The notes: generated from the letters alone by a model not told the origin. Shown: positions 9,485-19,852, numbered from the stretch's first letter. The stretch: DNA of 64,000 nucleotides from Thalassomonas viridans (GCF_000948985.2 NZ_CP059733.1:4526001-4590000), one strand, 5' to 3'. A program made the numbers and translations.

Positions 9485-11674
9485 TTAAAACACCTGCCCG
9501 GTGGCCAGCATGTCGCGTAACGAAGCCGGAACATTAAAACGCTCGCCATATAAGCGGCTGAGTTCTTCAGCCCGGGCAATAAATTTCTCCAGGCCGTACT
9601 GGTTAATGAACTGTAAAGTGCCGCCGGTCCATTTCGGATAACCTATGCCGAACACAGCACCGATATTGCCGTCGCCGGTAGAGCGCAATACTCCTTCCTC
9701 CACGCAGCGGGCGGTTTCCAGCGCCATAATAAACAGCAAGCGGTCTTTGATGTCCTGCAATGGAATCGTCTTGTTGCCGGGATTAAAACGGGCCAGTTCG
9801 GTGCTCAGGCGTTTTTTGCCCTCTTTTTCAGTCTTGCCCGGATAATCATAAAATCCCGCCCCGCAGGCTTTGCCGGTGCGTCCCAGCTCAAGCATGGTTT
9901 TGAGAATGGCATCGGCGGGATGCTCCTGCGCTTGTTTGCCTTCTGAAACCAGATCTTTTTCGGTTTGCACGGCGATTTTTTCGATTAAAGTCAGGGTTAC
10001 TTCATCGGTTACCGCTAACGGCCCCACCGGGAAACCGGCCAAATAAGCGGCATTTTCAATCGAGGCGGGATGGGCATCTTCAAGCAGGGCGACCCCTTCC
10101 TTGACATAAGTCGAGAACACCCGGGAGGTATAAAAGCCGCGGCTGTCGTTAACCACTATGGGGGTTTTTTCCAGCTGGATACTCAGGTCGTAGCAAAGGG
10201 CCAGCGCCCGCTCCGAAGTTTTCTCCCCGCAGATAATTTCCACCAGCGGCATCTTGTCCACCGGCGAGAAAAAGTGCATGCCGATAAAATGCTCCGGCCG
10301 TGCCGACGCCTGCGCCAGGCCTGTGATGGGCAAAGTAGAAGTATTGGACGCGAACACGGCATCGGCCGCCAACTCCTGCTCGCATTCGCGGGTAACTTTG
10401 GCTTTAAGCTCCCTGTCTTCAAAGACGGCTTCGATTACGAATTCGCACCCGGACAAATCCTCCATGTCCTCGCTCGGCTGGATCAAGGCCAAAATGGCTT
10501 CCGCCTTGCCCTGCATCATTCGGCCGCGGGCAACTTGTTTATCCAGTAACTTGCGGCTGTAATCTTTGCCTTGTTCCGCCTGTTGCAGGCTGACATCTTT
10601 GAGCACCACGCTGATGCCTTTGACGGCGCAACTATAGGCGATTCCCGCTCCCATCATGCCGGCCCCCAAAATCCCGACTTTGGTCAGCTTTTTCGCAGCG
10701 ATATCCGCCGGGCGATTACTGCCGGCTTTGATCTCGTTGAGCTGATACCAGAAAGTATTGATCAGGTTTTTCGAGTTTTGCCCCGTGGCCAGCTCGGTAA
10801 AATAGCGGGACTCGATACGGCAGGCGGTATCAAAGTCCACCTGGGCCCCTTCCACCATAGTCGCCAGAATCCGCTCCGGCGCCGGTAAGGTGCCCTGGGT
10901 GCTGCGCCGGACAATGGCGGGAGTAATGGGCAAGGTACCGGCAATCTGTTTGCTTTTAGGCGTACCGCCGGGAATTTTGTAACCTTTGATATCCCAGGGC
11001 TGGCAGTTGATGCCGCTTTGCGGTTCAGTCAGCTCCTTATGTTTTTTAATCCACTCGCCTGCCCGTTTGATTAAAACTGCCTCAGTATCCCCCCCGGCTT
11101 CCACCAGCTCATGGATCAGGCCCAGTTCAGCTCCCTGCGCGGGTTTGAAGAATTTTCCCTGCAACAGGTAAGGCATGGCGTTTTCCAGCCCCAACAAACG
11201 CACCATACGGGTCACGCCGCCGGCGCCAGGTAACAGGCCTAAGGTTACTTCCGGCAGGCCCAGCTTAATTTTATTGTCATTAAGGGCGATGCGGTGATGA
11301 CAAGCCAGGGCCAGCTCCCAGCCACCTCCCATGGCTGCGCCGCCGATGCAGGCCACCACAGGTTTGCCGCAATTTTCAATTTTACGCATACTGACCTTTA
11401 GCGATTCCACCATGGCAAAAATGCCTTTTGCCTGTTCAGGCCCGGACTGATAAAGCATATTGAGATCGCCGCCGGCAAAAAAACTCGATTTTGCCGAGCG
11501 GATAATGACCCCGCTCACGCCCTGGTCCGACTGAATGTCCCGTACCAGGCGCTCGCTGATTTGTGCCAGCTCCCTGGTAAACGCCATATCCATCAGGTTG
11601 GCGGAGGCATTTTCCTTATCCAGGATCAGGTGAATGATATTGTCGCTGTCTTTTTGATATTTAATGGCAGTCAT
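9485..11674 (-). CDS. fadJ: FadJ-like bifunctional enoyl-CoA hydratase / 3-hydroxyacyl-CoA dehydrogenase
   Basis: This 729-residue fusion enzyme catalyses the middle two steps of beta-oxidation. The hydratase domain (residues 1-190) holds the oxyanion loop IGGAAMGGGWELA and both catalytic glutamates, Glu120 and Glu142 (LGLPEVTLGLLPGAGG). The dehydrogenase domain begins at the Rossmann motif VGILGAGMMGAGIAY (333-347), carries the active-site His in GMHFFSPVDKMPLVEI, and ends with the C-terminal dehydrogenase repeat. It is one base from the upstream thiolase gene, so the two are translationally coupled and probably form an alpha/beta trifunctional complex. The FadJ rather than FadB label rests on operon layout and length and is not certain. 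Confidence 0.9.
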   Translation of the reverse strand: MTAIKYQKDSDNIIHLILDKENASANLMDMAFTRELAQISERLVRDIQSDQGVSGVIIRSAKSSFFAGGDLNMLYQSGPEQAKGIFAMVESLKVSMRKIENCGKPVVACIGGAAMGGGWELALACHHRIALNDNKIKLGLPEVTLGLLPGAGGVTRMVRLLGLENAMPYLLQGKFFKPAQGAELGLIHELVEAGGDTEAVLIKRAGEWIKKHKELTEPQSGINCQPWDIKGYKIPGGTPKSKQIAGTLPITPAIVRRSTQGTLPAPERILATMVEGAQVDFDTACRIESRYFTELATGQNSKNLINTFWYQLNEIKAGSNRPADIAAKKLTKVGILGAGMMGAGIAYSCAVKGISVVLKDVSLQQAEQGKDYSRKLLDKQVARGRMMQGKAEAILALIQPSEDMEDLSGCEFVIEAVFEDRELKAKVTRECEQELAADAVFASNTSTLPITGLAQASARPEHFIGMHFFSPVDKMPLVEIICGEKTSERALALCYDLSIQLEKTPIVVNDSRGFYTSRVFSTYVKEGVALLEDAHPASIENAAYLAGFPVGPLAVTDEVTLTLIEKIAVQTEKDLVSEGKQAQEHPADAILKTMLELGRTGKACGAGFYDYPGKTEKEGKKRLSTELARFNPGNKTIPLQDIKDRLLFIMALETARCVEEGVLRSTGDGNIGAVFGIGYPKWTGGTLQFINQYGLEKFIARAEELSRLYGERFNVPASLRDMLATGQVF

Positions 11675-11675
11675 C

Positions 11676-12932
11676 TTATTCCCCCTGCTCCTGTGCTGAA
11701 TCGGCTGTTTCTACTCTTTCTACTCTTTCTACTCTCTCGATGATAGTCGCTATGCCCATGCCGCCCCCTATGCACAAAGTGGCCAGGCCGCGTTTTAACT
11801 GCCGGGCTTCAAGCTCATCCAGCAAGGTGCCCAAAATCATGGCACCGGTCGCTCCCAGCGGATGTCCCATGGCAATGGCGCCGCCATTGACATTGATTTT
11901 CTCGTCCGGGACATTCAGCTCCTGCTGGAAACGCATTACCACGGAAGCAAAGGCTTCGTTCACCTCAAACAAATCTATGTCCTCTGCCGTCAAACCCGCC
12001 AGCGCCAGGGCCTTTTCCGCCGCCGGGGCCGGCCCCACCAGCATAATGGTGGGATCTGTACCGACAATGGCGCTGGCGACTATCTTCGCCCTCGGAGTAA
12101 GGTTAAATTCCCGGCCTGCCTGCTCGCTGCCCACCAGCACCAGGGCCGCACCGTCGACTATGCCGGAAGAGTTCGCCGGGGTATGGACATGATCAATAAA
12201 CTCGACCTGGTGGTACTTTTCCCGGGCGACATCATCAAAGCCCATCTCCCCCATTTGCTTAAAGGAAGGCTTAAGCACACTCAGGCTTTCCAGCGAAGAC
12301 TCCGGCCGGATCAGCTCGTCTTTCGCCAGGATTTCGATGCCGTTTTGGTCAACAACCGGGATCACCGAATCGGCAAAAGCATTGCGCTGCCAGGCACTCG
12401 CCGCCTTCTGATGGGAGCGCACGGCAAAATTGTCGACATCCTCGCGGCTAAAGCCTACCAGGGTGGCGATCAAATCAGCCCCCATGCCCTGGGGCATAAA
12501 ACTGGTCTGGATATTGGTATAGGGATCATTGGCCCAGGCACCGCCGTCCGAGCCCATTTTTTCCCGCGACATAGACTCTACGCCGCCGGCCACCACCAAA
12601 TGCTCCCAGCCGGAGCGGATCTTCATGGCGGCGGTATTGACCGCCTCCAGCCCGGAGGCGCAAAAACGGTTGATGGTGACGCCGCCGATATTGTCATGCC
12701 AGCCGGCGGCAATGGCGGCGGTTTTGGCAATATCCGCCCCCTGATCCCCTACCGGAGTCACACAGCCGATCACGATATCGTCTACCTTTTCGGTATCGAG
12801 CCGGTTGCGCTGTTCAAGGGTTTTCATCAGGTTGGACAATAAACTGATGGGTTTAACTTCATGCAGGGCGCCGTTGGCTTTGCCCCGGCCCCTGGGGGTG
12901 CGTATCGCATCGAAAATATAAGCGTCGGTCAT
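11676..12932 (-). CDS. fadI: acetyl-CoA C-acyltransferase (thiolase)
   Basis: A 418-residue thiolase for the last step of beta-oxidation. The nucleophilic cysteine is Cys91 in [11 protein letters not shown]; the second-half motifs [16 protein letters not shown] (about 352) and [13 protein letters not shown] (about 385) supply the other His and Cys. It is the first gene of the three-gene minus-strand operon and would be the beta subunit partner of the FadJ-like protein. The C-terminus is extended past the usual end by a VERVERVE tail encoded by a 9-bp tandem repeat. The gene symbol follows the pairing with fadJ and could equally be a fadA paralogue. Confidence 0.9.
   Translation of the reverse strand: MTDAYIFDAIRTPRGRGKANGALHEVKPISLLSNLMKTLEQRNRLDTEKVDDIVIGCVTPVGDQGADIAKTAAIAAGWHDNIGGVTINRFCASGLEAVNTAAMKIRSGWEHLVVAGGVESMSREKMGSDGGAWANDPYTNIQTSFMPQGMGADLIATLVGFSREDVDNFAVRSHQKAASAWQRNAFADSVIPVVDQNGIEILAKDELIRPESSLESLSVLKPSFKQMGEMGFDDVAREKYHQVEFIDHVHTPANSSGIVDGAALVLVGSEQAGREFNLTPRAKIVASAIVGTDPTIMLVGPAPAAEKALALAGLTAEDIDLFEVNEAFASVVMRFQQELNVPDEKINVNGGAIAMGHPLGATGAMILGTLLDELEARQLKRGLATLCIGGGMGIATIIERVERVERVETADSAQEQGE
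11710..11736. repeat. three copies of a 9-bp tandem repeat in the thiolase 3' end
   Basis: TCTACTCTT is repeated three times (third copy ends TC instead of TT). On the coding strand it adds the repeated tripeptide V-E-R to the thiolase C-terminus. The unit keeps the frame, so copy-number change would lengthen or shorten the tail without disrupting the enzyme. Confidence 0.7.
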
Positions 12933-13049
12933 AATCTATAGCGTTCGTTCACAAATGGAAGCAAAACTATAAAAGAGAAAACACGCCAGGCACTTGACCC
13001 TTTACTTCAAGTGAGTGACAAAACGCATCATTCTTGAGGCAGAAAAGGT

Positions 13050-14138
13050 TTAACTGTTGCGGTAACTGTTCCTGTACTCCAGGGGATTTTCCCCGGTCCA
13101 TTTTTTAAAGGCCCGGGTAAAAGCCGAGGCTTCGGAAAAGCCCAGCTCGTAGGAAATACTGGTGACGGGCTGCTCGGTAGTGCGCAGCAAGGTCAGCGCC
13201 TTATGCTTGCGGGTGCGGTCTTTAATATCCATAAAACTGGTGTTTTCTGCTTTTAGCTTACGGGTCAGGGTGGCGGGAGAAAAATGCAGCCGCGCCGCCA
13301 GATCCGCCAGTTTCATCCGACTGAAATCCTCGCTCTGACTCAGTATTTTCCTGACCTGCTCGGCGGTGCTGTTTTGCTGCTGGTAGTGACTTAAAAAACA
13401 AAAAGGGGCACTGATCAGCAGCGAGGGTAGCTTTTCCTGCTCCGCCACCACCGCCTGGTTCAGCATCGAAGCGGCAAAGACCAGGCGGTTATCCGTTTGA
13501 CTGAAATCCACCTTGCTCTGGAAAATCGCTTCAAAATCCTGCTGGGCGGCAAAGGGCGAAAACTCAAACTCCACCCGCTCCAGCTTAAGCTGCTGGTCAA
13601 TTAACCAGGCAAACCAGCGGATAAAAACGATCGCCAGGCAAAGGATAAAATAATCATTGTTGACCCCGGCTTTTTCCTGAGTTGTTTGCGTCTCGGGCCG
13701 GTGGCGCAGAATAAAGATGGCTTCTTCCCCTTTGACCTCCAGCGCAAACCGGTATTCGTCGCTGAGCAGGCGGAAAAAAGTCATGGTGCGGTGAATCACA
13801 GACCTCAGGGTTTTACAGTCGCTGCAGGCATGACAGAGCATTTTAAACGAGCCGACATGCAGCTTTTTAGCCGAAGCCCCCGCCGACTCGTCATCCAGCT
13901 GCCGCCAGACGCTGTTGGCCAGGTTACCGAGTTTTTCCGACTCGATATAACCTTCCGACGTTAAGACCGAGGCGGGAATATCGTGCTGGGCCAGCAGCTC
14001 CAGGGCCTGCTCCGGCTCCCTGATCAAACTTCCCAGCTGGCGGCGAATAAAGCTGTAAGGCACTAAATGTGAATTGTTCACCTTGTTGTTATTCAAGTTA
14101 TTATTATTCAGGTATTGTTCAAAGCTAACCGTCTTCAT
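13050..14138 (-). CDS. AraC-family regulator (arabinose-binding-like sensor domain)
   Basis: The 362-residue protein ends in a double helix-turn-helix of AraC type: MKLADLAARLHFSPATLTRK (about residue 275) and the signature ISYELGFSEASAFTRAFKKW (about 325) followed by GENPLEYR. The N-terminal ~240 residues resemble the sensor domain of OruR/ArgR-type members, including the cysteine-containing SFKMLCHACSDCKTLRS. The first 25 residues are Asn-rich low complexity. It lies 117 bp upstream of, and on the same strand as, the thiolase-fadJ-dehydrogenase operon, so control of that operon is the obvious hypothesis. No operator was identified. Confidence 0.85.
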   Translation of the reverse strand: MKTVSFEQYLNNNNLNNNKVNNSHLVPYSFIRRQLGSLIREPEQALELLAQHDIPASVLTSEGYIESEKLGNLANSVWRQLDDESAGASAKKLHVGSFKMLCHACSDCKTLRSVIHRTMTFFRLLSDEYRFALEVKGEEAIFILRHRPETQTTQEKAGVNNDYFILCLAIVFIRWFAWLIDQQLKLERVEFEFSPFAAQQDFEAIFQSKVDFSQTDNRLVFAASMLNQAVVAEQEKLPSLLISAPFCFLSHYQQQNSTAEQVRKILSQSEDFSRMKLADLAARLHFSPATLTRKLKAENTSFMDIKDRTRKHKALTLLRTTEQPVTSISYELGFSEASAFTRAFKKWTGENPLEYRNSYRNS

Positions 14139-14238
14139 CAGCCAAAAATCCCTCTGTTGCAGACTATTAACTTAATCAAAAAAGCCGCCGGTTGCAATGC
14201 ACAGCTCACCTCGACTGGCCTCAACTCCCGTCAACCAC

Positions 14239-15267
14239 TTACACGCTCTGCTCCTTAACCTCCCGGCCAAAATGCTGACGGCGATAGGCGTTCGGCATAC
14301 AACCCGACATATCCTTAAAAGTACGGCAAAAATAACTGATATCGCTATAGCCGACCCGGTAGACAATTTCCGCCACAGATAAATCCGAATCCCTAAGCAG
14401 CTCTTTGGCCGCCTCGATGCGCAGACGTTTCAAATAAAGCCCCGGGCTGTCGCCTGTGGCCCGTTTAAAGCGCCGGGAAAAGTTGCGCGGGCTCATGCCC
14501 ATATCAACCGCCAGGGTCTGCATATTCACCTCATCGCAAAAATGCTGCTCCAGCCACAGCTGGGCCGTTAATATTTGGTGGTCTTTATGGTATTTCTGGC
14601 CGTCAAAACCGAGATTAACGCTGGTATAGTCACGGTTAAAACCAAGCAGAAAATCCCGGCTGATGCGCCGGGCTATGCCGCTGCCGTATAACTTCTCGAT
14701 AATGGCCACGGTTAAGTCGCAGCCCGAGGCTATGCCATTGGCGCAATAGAGGTTGCCGGCATCGGTTATGGCCTTTTGCGGGTATAGCTTCACCCCGGGG
14801 TAGGCTTGGCGGAAGGCGGCGGCATTAGGGGGATATATGGTGGCCATTTTATCCTGCAGCAGCCCCGCCTGCGCCAGCAAAAAAGCACCGTTGCTGACGG
14901 CGGCCACCGGGATGTTCTTTTGCGCCAGCAGCGGCAATAAAGCCAGTAGCTTGGGACTTTGCTGCAACATTTCCCGGGGAGAACCCCAGAAGGCGCCGAT
15001 AAAAATCGCATCTATATCGGCGATCTGCTCTACGCTTAAATCCATGGAAATGCTGTTGCCGGAAAAACAGCGTACCGGTAGGCCGTCTTCACTCACCAGT
15101 TTGACATGCTCCCCGGGATTAAAGTGCTCATCACGCTTTTCAACGCCAGCTTGGTCAATAACGGCTTGTTCCCCGGCGTAAGCACAGGCCACCCAGCACA
15201 GCTCTTTTACCAGGGTTATGCTCATGGCCACGGCATGTTTCGGGGTGTATATCAGGATATTTTTCAC
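14239..15267 (-). CDS. GlxA-type AraC regulator with DJ-1/PfpI-like domain
   Basis: Residues 1-200 form a DJ-1/PfpI-like domain (MKNILIYTPKHAVAMSITLV, DIDAIFIGAFWGSP, IPVAAVSNGAFLLAQAGLL). The C-terminal ~110 residues are an AraC DNA-binding domain (MQTLAVDMGMSPRNFSRRFK and VAEIVYRVGYSDISYFCRTF). At the nucleophile elbow, where catalytic DJ-1 relatives have Cys, this protein has Ser (VSNGAF), so the domain is likely a ligand or dimerisation module and not an enzyme, as in other GlxA regulators. It is divergent from the M16 protease gene with a 219-bp shared upstream region; its target is unknown. Confidence 0.85.
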   Translation of the reverse strand: MKNILIYTPKHAVAMSITLVKELCWVACAYAGEQAVIDQAGVEKRDEHFNPGEHVKLVSEDGLPVRCFSGNSISMDLSVEQIADIDAIFIGAFWGSPREMLQQSPKLLALLPLLAQKNIPVAAVSNGAFLLAQAGLLQDKMATIYPPNAAAFRQAYPGVKLYPQKAITDAGNLYCANGIASGCDLTVAIIEKLYGSGIARRISRDFLLGFNRDYTSVNLGFDGQKYHKDHQILTAQLWLEQHFCDEVNMQTLAVDMGMSPRNFSRRFKRATGDSPGLYLKRLRIEAAKELLRDSDLSVAEIVYRVGYSDISYFCRTFKDMSGCMPNAYRRQHFGREVKEQSV

Positions 15268-15486
15268 AAAAGCATACCAAATCTATCATGAGGGTCGGTT
15301 TATCTTCACCGGATATCAGCCTAGCGTAAAAAATAAGCAAATAAAAGTAGCATGCCGGACATATCCTGTTAAAAATAACAGCATAAAGTTTACATCTGAT
15401 TAACTCCATTCTATTTCATCTTCCCCGTCAATCGCTTAAACTTAGCGGCATACAACCATAGCGGATGACTCAATTTAAGGAAAACC

Positions 15487-18375
15487 ATGAAAAAAATCTT
15501 AGGCCTTAGTGTCTTAGCGATTGCAGTACTCAGCGGCTGTAATACGACTTCACAAAGCTCATCATCGGCGCCGCAAGTATCGGCCGCTTTATTGTCAGAT
15601 ACTTTCATTACCAGCCCCAATGATAACCGCAGCTACCAGACACTAAAATTAGACAACCAGATTGAAGTGGTTTTGGTTTCCGACCCTTCTGCGGAAAAAT
15701 CCGCAGCCGCGTTAAGCGTCGGCGTCGGTTTATTACATGATCCCATGAGCCAGCAGGGTATGGCCCACTACCTGGAGCACATGCTGTTTTTAGGCACAGA
15801 GCGCTACCCGGACACCAAGGGCTACAGCGAGTTTATGGCCAAAAACGGCGGCGCCCACAATGCCTACACCTGGCTGGATGTCACCAACTATATGTTTAAG
15901 GTCAACAACGACGCCTTTGACGAAGGACTTGACCGTTTCTCGGATTTCTTTAAGGCGCCTAAGCTTTACCCGGAATACACAGATAAAGAAAAAAATGCCG
16001 TCAACGCCGAATGGTCGATGCGCCGGGAAATGGACTTTTTCGGCCAGTTTAAACTGACCCGTAAAATGATGGGCGACCACCCCGCCAACCGCTTTTTAAT
16101 CGGTAACCTGGAAACCTTAGGCGACAAGGAAGGCAGCCAGCTGCACCAGGAAACGGTAGACTTTTATAACCGCTATTACTCCGCCAACATCATGAAAGTA
16201 GCGCTGATCTCCAACCTGCCGATCGAAGAAATGACGGCGCTGGCGAAAAAGCACTTTTCCAGCATCAAAAACAAAAACATCAACAAGCCCAGCGTCAGCA
16301 AAAAGCTCGATATGACCGAGGCCGGCAGCAAACGGGTATTTTACAAGCCCAACGAAGACGTGAAGCAGTTAAAGCTTGAATTTACCATAGAAAACAACCT
16401 GAAAGACTTTGCCGTTAAACCCAACAACTTTGTCAGCTACCTGCTGAGCTCGGAAATGCCCGGCAGCCCGGCGCAGCTATTAAGGGACAAAGGCTGGGTA
16501 TCCCAGTTAACCGCAGACGCCTCCCCTAACCTGTACGGCAACTACGGCACCTTAAATATCGATATTGAATTAACCGACGCCGGCATGCAGCAGCGGGAAA
16601 AAATCGTTGCCACTGTGATGCAATATATCAAGCTGATCAAGGCTCAGGGCGTTGACGAAAAATACTTCAGCGAGATCAGCACCTCGTTGAACAACCAGTT
16701 TACCTTCCTGGAAAAAACCGACGAGTTTAACTATGTGTCGCAGCTGGCGGCCAATATGCAGGATTATCCGGTTAACCATGCCATCAATGCCCCGTACCAT
16801 TACGCCAAATTTGATGCCGCCGCGGTAAACCGCGTACTGGACCAGCTAAGCCCGCAAACCCTGAAAATCTGGTATGTCAGCCAGCAGGAAGAAACCGACA
16901 GCAAGCTGCATTTTTATGACGGCGAGTATCGCATCAGCGACATCAGCCAGGCAGAAATCGACAGCTGGAATAAGCCGTCGGATCTGGCCCTAAGCCTGCC
17001 GGCCGTTAACCGCATGCTGCCGGAAAACTTCACCTTAAAAACCGACAAGCTGGCGAAACAGACCCAACCCGAGCTCGCCTACGATAAAGACGGCATCAAA
17101 ATCTGGCGTTTTGCCAGCCAGGAGTTCAGCAGCCAGCCCAAAGGTTTGCTGGAAGTGTATTTCAACAATCCCAAAGCCGAGAGCGACATCTACACCAGCG
17201 TTGCCCTGACAATCTGGGCCGATATCTACAACCTGCAACAAAGCGCCTTGTCTACCGAAGCCGCCATTGCCGGCATGGGCTTAAACGTGTCGCCGGGCAA
17301 CGGCGTGATCTTAACCCTGAACGGCTTTACCGATAAGCAAAACAGCTTATTGCAGCAAGCGGTAAGCAGGCTGCGGGTAAAAACCGACGAGCAGGGCTTT
17401 AACCAGGCCATCGACCGCTATATCCGCAACTTAAACAATGCCGGTAAGCAGTTCCCCTTCTACCAGGCCTTTGACGAGTTAAACAAACTCACCCGCAGCG
17501 GCAACCACAGCAACGAACAGCTGATTAAAACCGCCAAGGTACTCACCCTGGGCGACTTTGAGCGCATCATGGACGAAGTGCTGAAAAACAACCAGCTGCG
17601 CGCCTTCGCCTTCGGTAACTATGACCAGGCCGATATCGCCAGTGTCGCCAAGCAGCTGGCGGATGCCCTGCCTAAAGTGCACCATGAAACCGCCTACAGC
17701 CGCGACAAGTACTGGAAACCAGTGCCGGGTGAAGTGCTGGTGCTGAAAAAAGACCTGGAAGTGGCCGATGTCGCCATCATCGATTTATACGTGCATCCTG
17801 AGCCGGGTTACAAGCAAAAAGCCCGTGCAGAAGTGCTGAAACGCCATTTCCGCACCATAGCTTTTGACAAGCTCAGAACCGAAGAGCAGCTGGCCTATGC
17901 CGTGGGCGTAACCTCGCGCAGCATAGAAGATTATGCCGGTATCGGCCTGTATATCCAAAGTCCGGTAAAAGGACCGAAAGATATCCAGAGCCGCTTTGAC
18001 AGCTTCAAGGTGGAATATGCCGCCGAGCTGGACAAAGTCACCGAAGAAACCTTCGCCCAGCTGAAAAACGCCACCCTGGTAGGCTTAAAAGAAAAGCCGA
18101 AAAACCTGCAGGCAGAAGTTTCCCCGGTGATCAAAGACTGGTACCGCGAAAACTTCAACTTTGACAGCAAAGCCAAACTGATTGCCGAAGTGGAAAAAGT
18201 CACCCTGGCAGACGTGAAAGACTTCTACCGCGAGTCAGTAGGCAACAGCAACGCCGCCCGCCTGAACATCCAGTTAAGGGGCAGCAAGTTTAAAGACACG
18301 CCGTTTGCCGACTTAAAAGGCCAGACGGAAGTGAGCAATGTTGAACAGTTCTACAAAGGCATTAAGTTCCAGTAA
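15487..18375 (+). CDS. M16 family zinc metalloprotease, pitrilysin-like lipoprotein
   Basis: The 962-residue protein begins with a lipoprotein signal MKKILGLSVLAIAVLSGCN (Cys18 lipidated). The inverted zinc motif HYLEH at residues 94-98 and the downstream Glu in NAVNAEWSMRREMD (about 174) define an M16 insulinase/pitrilysin peptidase. Length corresponds to the four-domain monomeric enzymes such as protease III; the third and fourth, inactive-type domains follow, including LRTEEQLAYAVGV near residue 800. Expected role: degradation of peptides at the periplasmic face of a membrane. AAGGAAAACC before the ATG is an adequate ribosome site. It is monocistronic and ends at a strong terminator. Confidence 0.93.
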   Translation: MKKILGLSVLAIAVLSGCNTTSQSSSSAPQVSAALLSDTFITSPNDNRSYQTLKLDNQIEVVLVSDPSAEKSAAALSVGVGLLHDPMSQQGMAHYLEHMLFLGTERYPDTKGYSEFMAKNGGAHNAYTWLDVTNYMFKVNNDAFDEGLDRFSDFFKAPKLYPEYTDKEKNAVNAEWSMRREMDFFGQFKLTRKMMGDHPANRFLIGNLETLGDKEGSQLHQETVDFYNRYYSANIMKVALISNLPIEEMTALAKKHFSSIKNKNINKPSVSKKLDMTEAGSKRVFYKPNEDVKQLKLEFTIENNLKDFAVKPNNFVSYLLSSEMPGSPAQLLRDKGWVSQLTADASPNLYGNYGTLNIDIELTDAGMQQREKIVATVMQYIKLIKAQGVDEKYFSEISTSLNNQFTFLEKTDEFNYVSQLAANMQDYPVNHAINAPYHYAKFDAAAVNRVLDQLSPQTLKIWYVSQQEETDSKLHFYDGEYRISDISQAEIDSWNKPSDLALSLPAVNRMLPENFTLKTDKLAKQTQPELAYDKDGIKIWRFASQEFSSQPKGLLEVYFNNPKAESDIYTSVALTIWADIYNLQQSALSTEAAIAGMGLNVSPGNGVILTLNGFTDKQNSLLQQAVSRLRVKTDEQGFNQAIDRYIRNLNNAGKQFPFYQAFDELNKLTRSGNHSNEQLIKTAKVLTLGDFERIMDEVLKNNQLRAFAFGNYDQADIASVAKQLADALPKVHHETAYSRDKYWKPVPGEVLVLKKDLEVADVAIIDLYVHPEPGYKQKARAEVLKRHFRTIAFDKLRTEEQLAYAVGVTSRSIEDYAGIGLYIQSPVKGPKDIQSRFDSFKVEYAAELDKVTEETFAQLKNATLVGLKEKPKNLQAEVSPVIKDWYRENFNFDSKAKLIAEVEKVTLADVKDFYRESVGNSNAARLNIQLRGSKFKDTPFADLKGQTEVSNVEQFYKGIKFQ

Positions 18376-18403
18376 GCCCGGACAGAACCCGCATTAGCTG
18401 TTT

Positions 18404-18440
18404 AATGCGGCATTTCCTTTCCCGGAAATGCCGCATTTTT
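18404..18440 (+). terminator. strong rho-independent terminator after the M16 protease gene
   Basis: AATGCGGCATTTCC (18404-18417) pairs perfectly with GGAAATGCCGCATT (18424-18437) around a 6-nt loop and continues into a T run. It lies 29 bp after the stop codon. Confidence 0.95.
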
Positions 18441-18646
18441 TATATATAACCCCTCATTTATGAGCTCAGGCCAAATCATTTACTTTCATCGATAAGCAAA
18501 AAAGAACAATAAAAACTTCCGCACTACATCTCTGCTTACAACTTATTATTAGCCAGACATATATACTCGCCGCCCCATACAGCAACGCCTGAAAAAATAA
18601 AAAACAGCTTTGTAAATGAAGAGTTTATTAAGTGTTATTTTAAGAG

Positions 18647-18968
18647 TTGACACTCTATAAAATAAAATGCTAGGTTAAAGTTACTCAGGTTTTGAGCTTC
18701 CTGGGCCTCCTAAAATTCATGAAACGAAAAAACGCTTATTTATGAACCCACTTTAAAAAGGAGACAGCAACCATTAATCTAAATAATAATAAAGCGGTAG
18801 CTCCCCTTGTGATGCCGGAAACAACCATTCGCTTCTATTGATAAAAAGAAGAATAACAGGTATTTACGGTTGTAGTTCATCAGGTGACAGATACTGCAAT
18901 ATTTCTACCTGTGTAGTAACAGTTTATCTAGACGTAGATAACTATAAGAGGGAAGTTTCTTCCCTCTT
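18647..18968 (+). other. candidate short transcription unit with a broken Cys-rich peptide
   Basis: A TTGACA (18647-18652) with TAGGTT 18 bp later could be a promoter. AAAAAGGAGA (about 18765) is a good ribosome site, but the codon at 18773 is ATT, not ATG. It reads NLNNNKAVAPLVMPETTI and then stops. A different frame downstream reads ITGIYGCSSSGDRYCNISTC, and a hairpin AAGAGGGAA/TTCCCTCTT (18946-18968) follows. Together this looks like a decayed small-peptide gene; the Ser/Thr/Cys-rich end resembles lanthipeptide cores, which is only an impression. The longer open frame to 19164 does not look like a real protein. The rest of 18441-19279 shows nothing convincing. Confidence 0.35.
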
Positions 18969-19279
18969 AAACCTTTCCCCGACCGACCTTATCACCGGTA
19001 AAACTAATAAATTAACCACACCAATCCCATATAAACAAAAAAACTTCCCTGTGACAGCGATAAACCTTATCTGGCATAAACAATTACTATATGAAAGTTG
19101 CTTAAGCCAACCAGCATGCTATTATGCGCGCAATTTATTGACCCGCAAATGGCAAGCATTTTAGGTTTGCACTAAAGCATGAACTTTAAGGCGAAGAATC
19201 GTTTTATGACCGATTTTTCTCCGAAAGCAACTTCAACGCATGCACGCAAACAGCCATTTGCCCACACCAGGTATCAACC

Positions 19280-19714
19280 ATGAAAGCGCCATTATTCGAC
19301 AAAATACTCAAATTAGCCCAGGACATCGCCCAGGCCTCCGCCGCCGATAACGAGAAATTAAGAGCCGACAAAGTCGCAAAACTGCAGGATCTTTGCCAGA
19401 AAAGCCAGGGCACCGCCAATGACCACCCGCTGCAGTGGGAAATGCTGGCTGACTTTACCGACGACGGCGACCTGGCGCTGGATATCTACCAAATCGCTCT
19501 GGACAAGGCGGAAAAATACTCCCTGGACAAACACCGCGCCACCATTTACCTGTCGATGGCGGAAAGATATGATGAATTTGGCGAGCCCGCTAAGGCCCTG
19601 GAATTTGCCCAACAGGCCAATGGAGCCGCCCAGCCCGGCAGCGATGAGGAATTGAAAACCGAGATTGGTGAGTTAATTGCCCGGCTGAGCAATGCTTGCC
19701 AGGCGCAGAGTTAA
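19280..19714 (+). CDS. small TPR-like helical protein
   Basis: This 144-residue, acidic, all-helical protein contains TPR-like helix pairs, for example LALDIYQIALDKAEKYSLDK and ATIYLSMAERYDEFGEPAKA (about residues 68-110). There is no signal peptide, so it is probably cytoplasmic, and it may act as a scaffold or adaptor. Standing alone between the M16 protease and the mobile-element region, it gives no contextual hint. I recognise the repeat class but not an orthologue. Confidence 0.7.
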   Translation: MKAPLFDKILKLAQDIAQASAADNEKLRADKVAKLQDLCQKSQGTANDHPLQWEMLADFTDDGDLALDIYQIALDKAEKYSLDKHRATIYLSMAERYDEFGEPAKALEFAQQANGAAQPGSDEELKTEIGELIARLSNACQAQS

Positions 19715-19852
19715 GTACTGCAGGCCAACAACTGAAAATTAAAAAAGAGAGGCATCAAAGGTAAAGATACAGTCTCCTGCCTCTCGTTATTTACAAAAAG
19801 AAACTTTTATAATCCGCCAGAGAATTATTTTCTACCAAGTGACTTTAGACTA

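Noticed and set aside
18838-19164. 108-residue protein in this open frame
   Set aside because: TTG start without a ribosome site, a hairpin inside the frame at 18946-18968 and non-protein-like composition after it; only the Cys-rich segment seemed notable.
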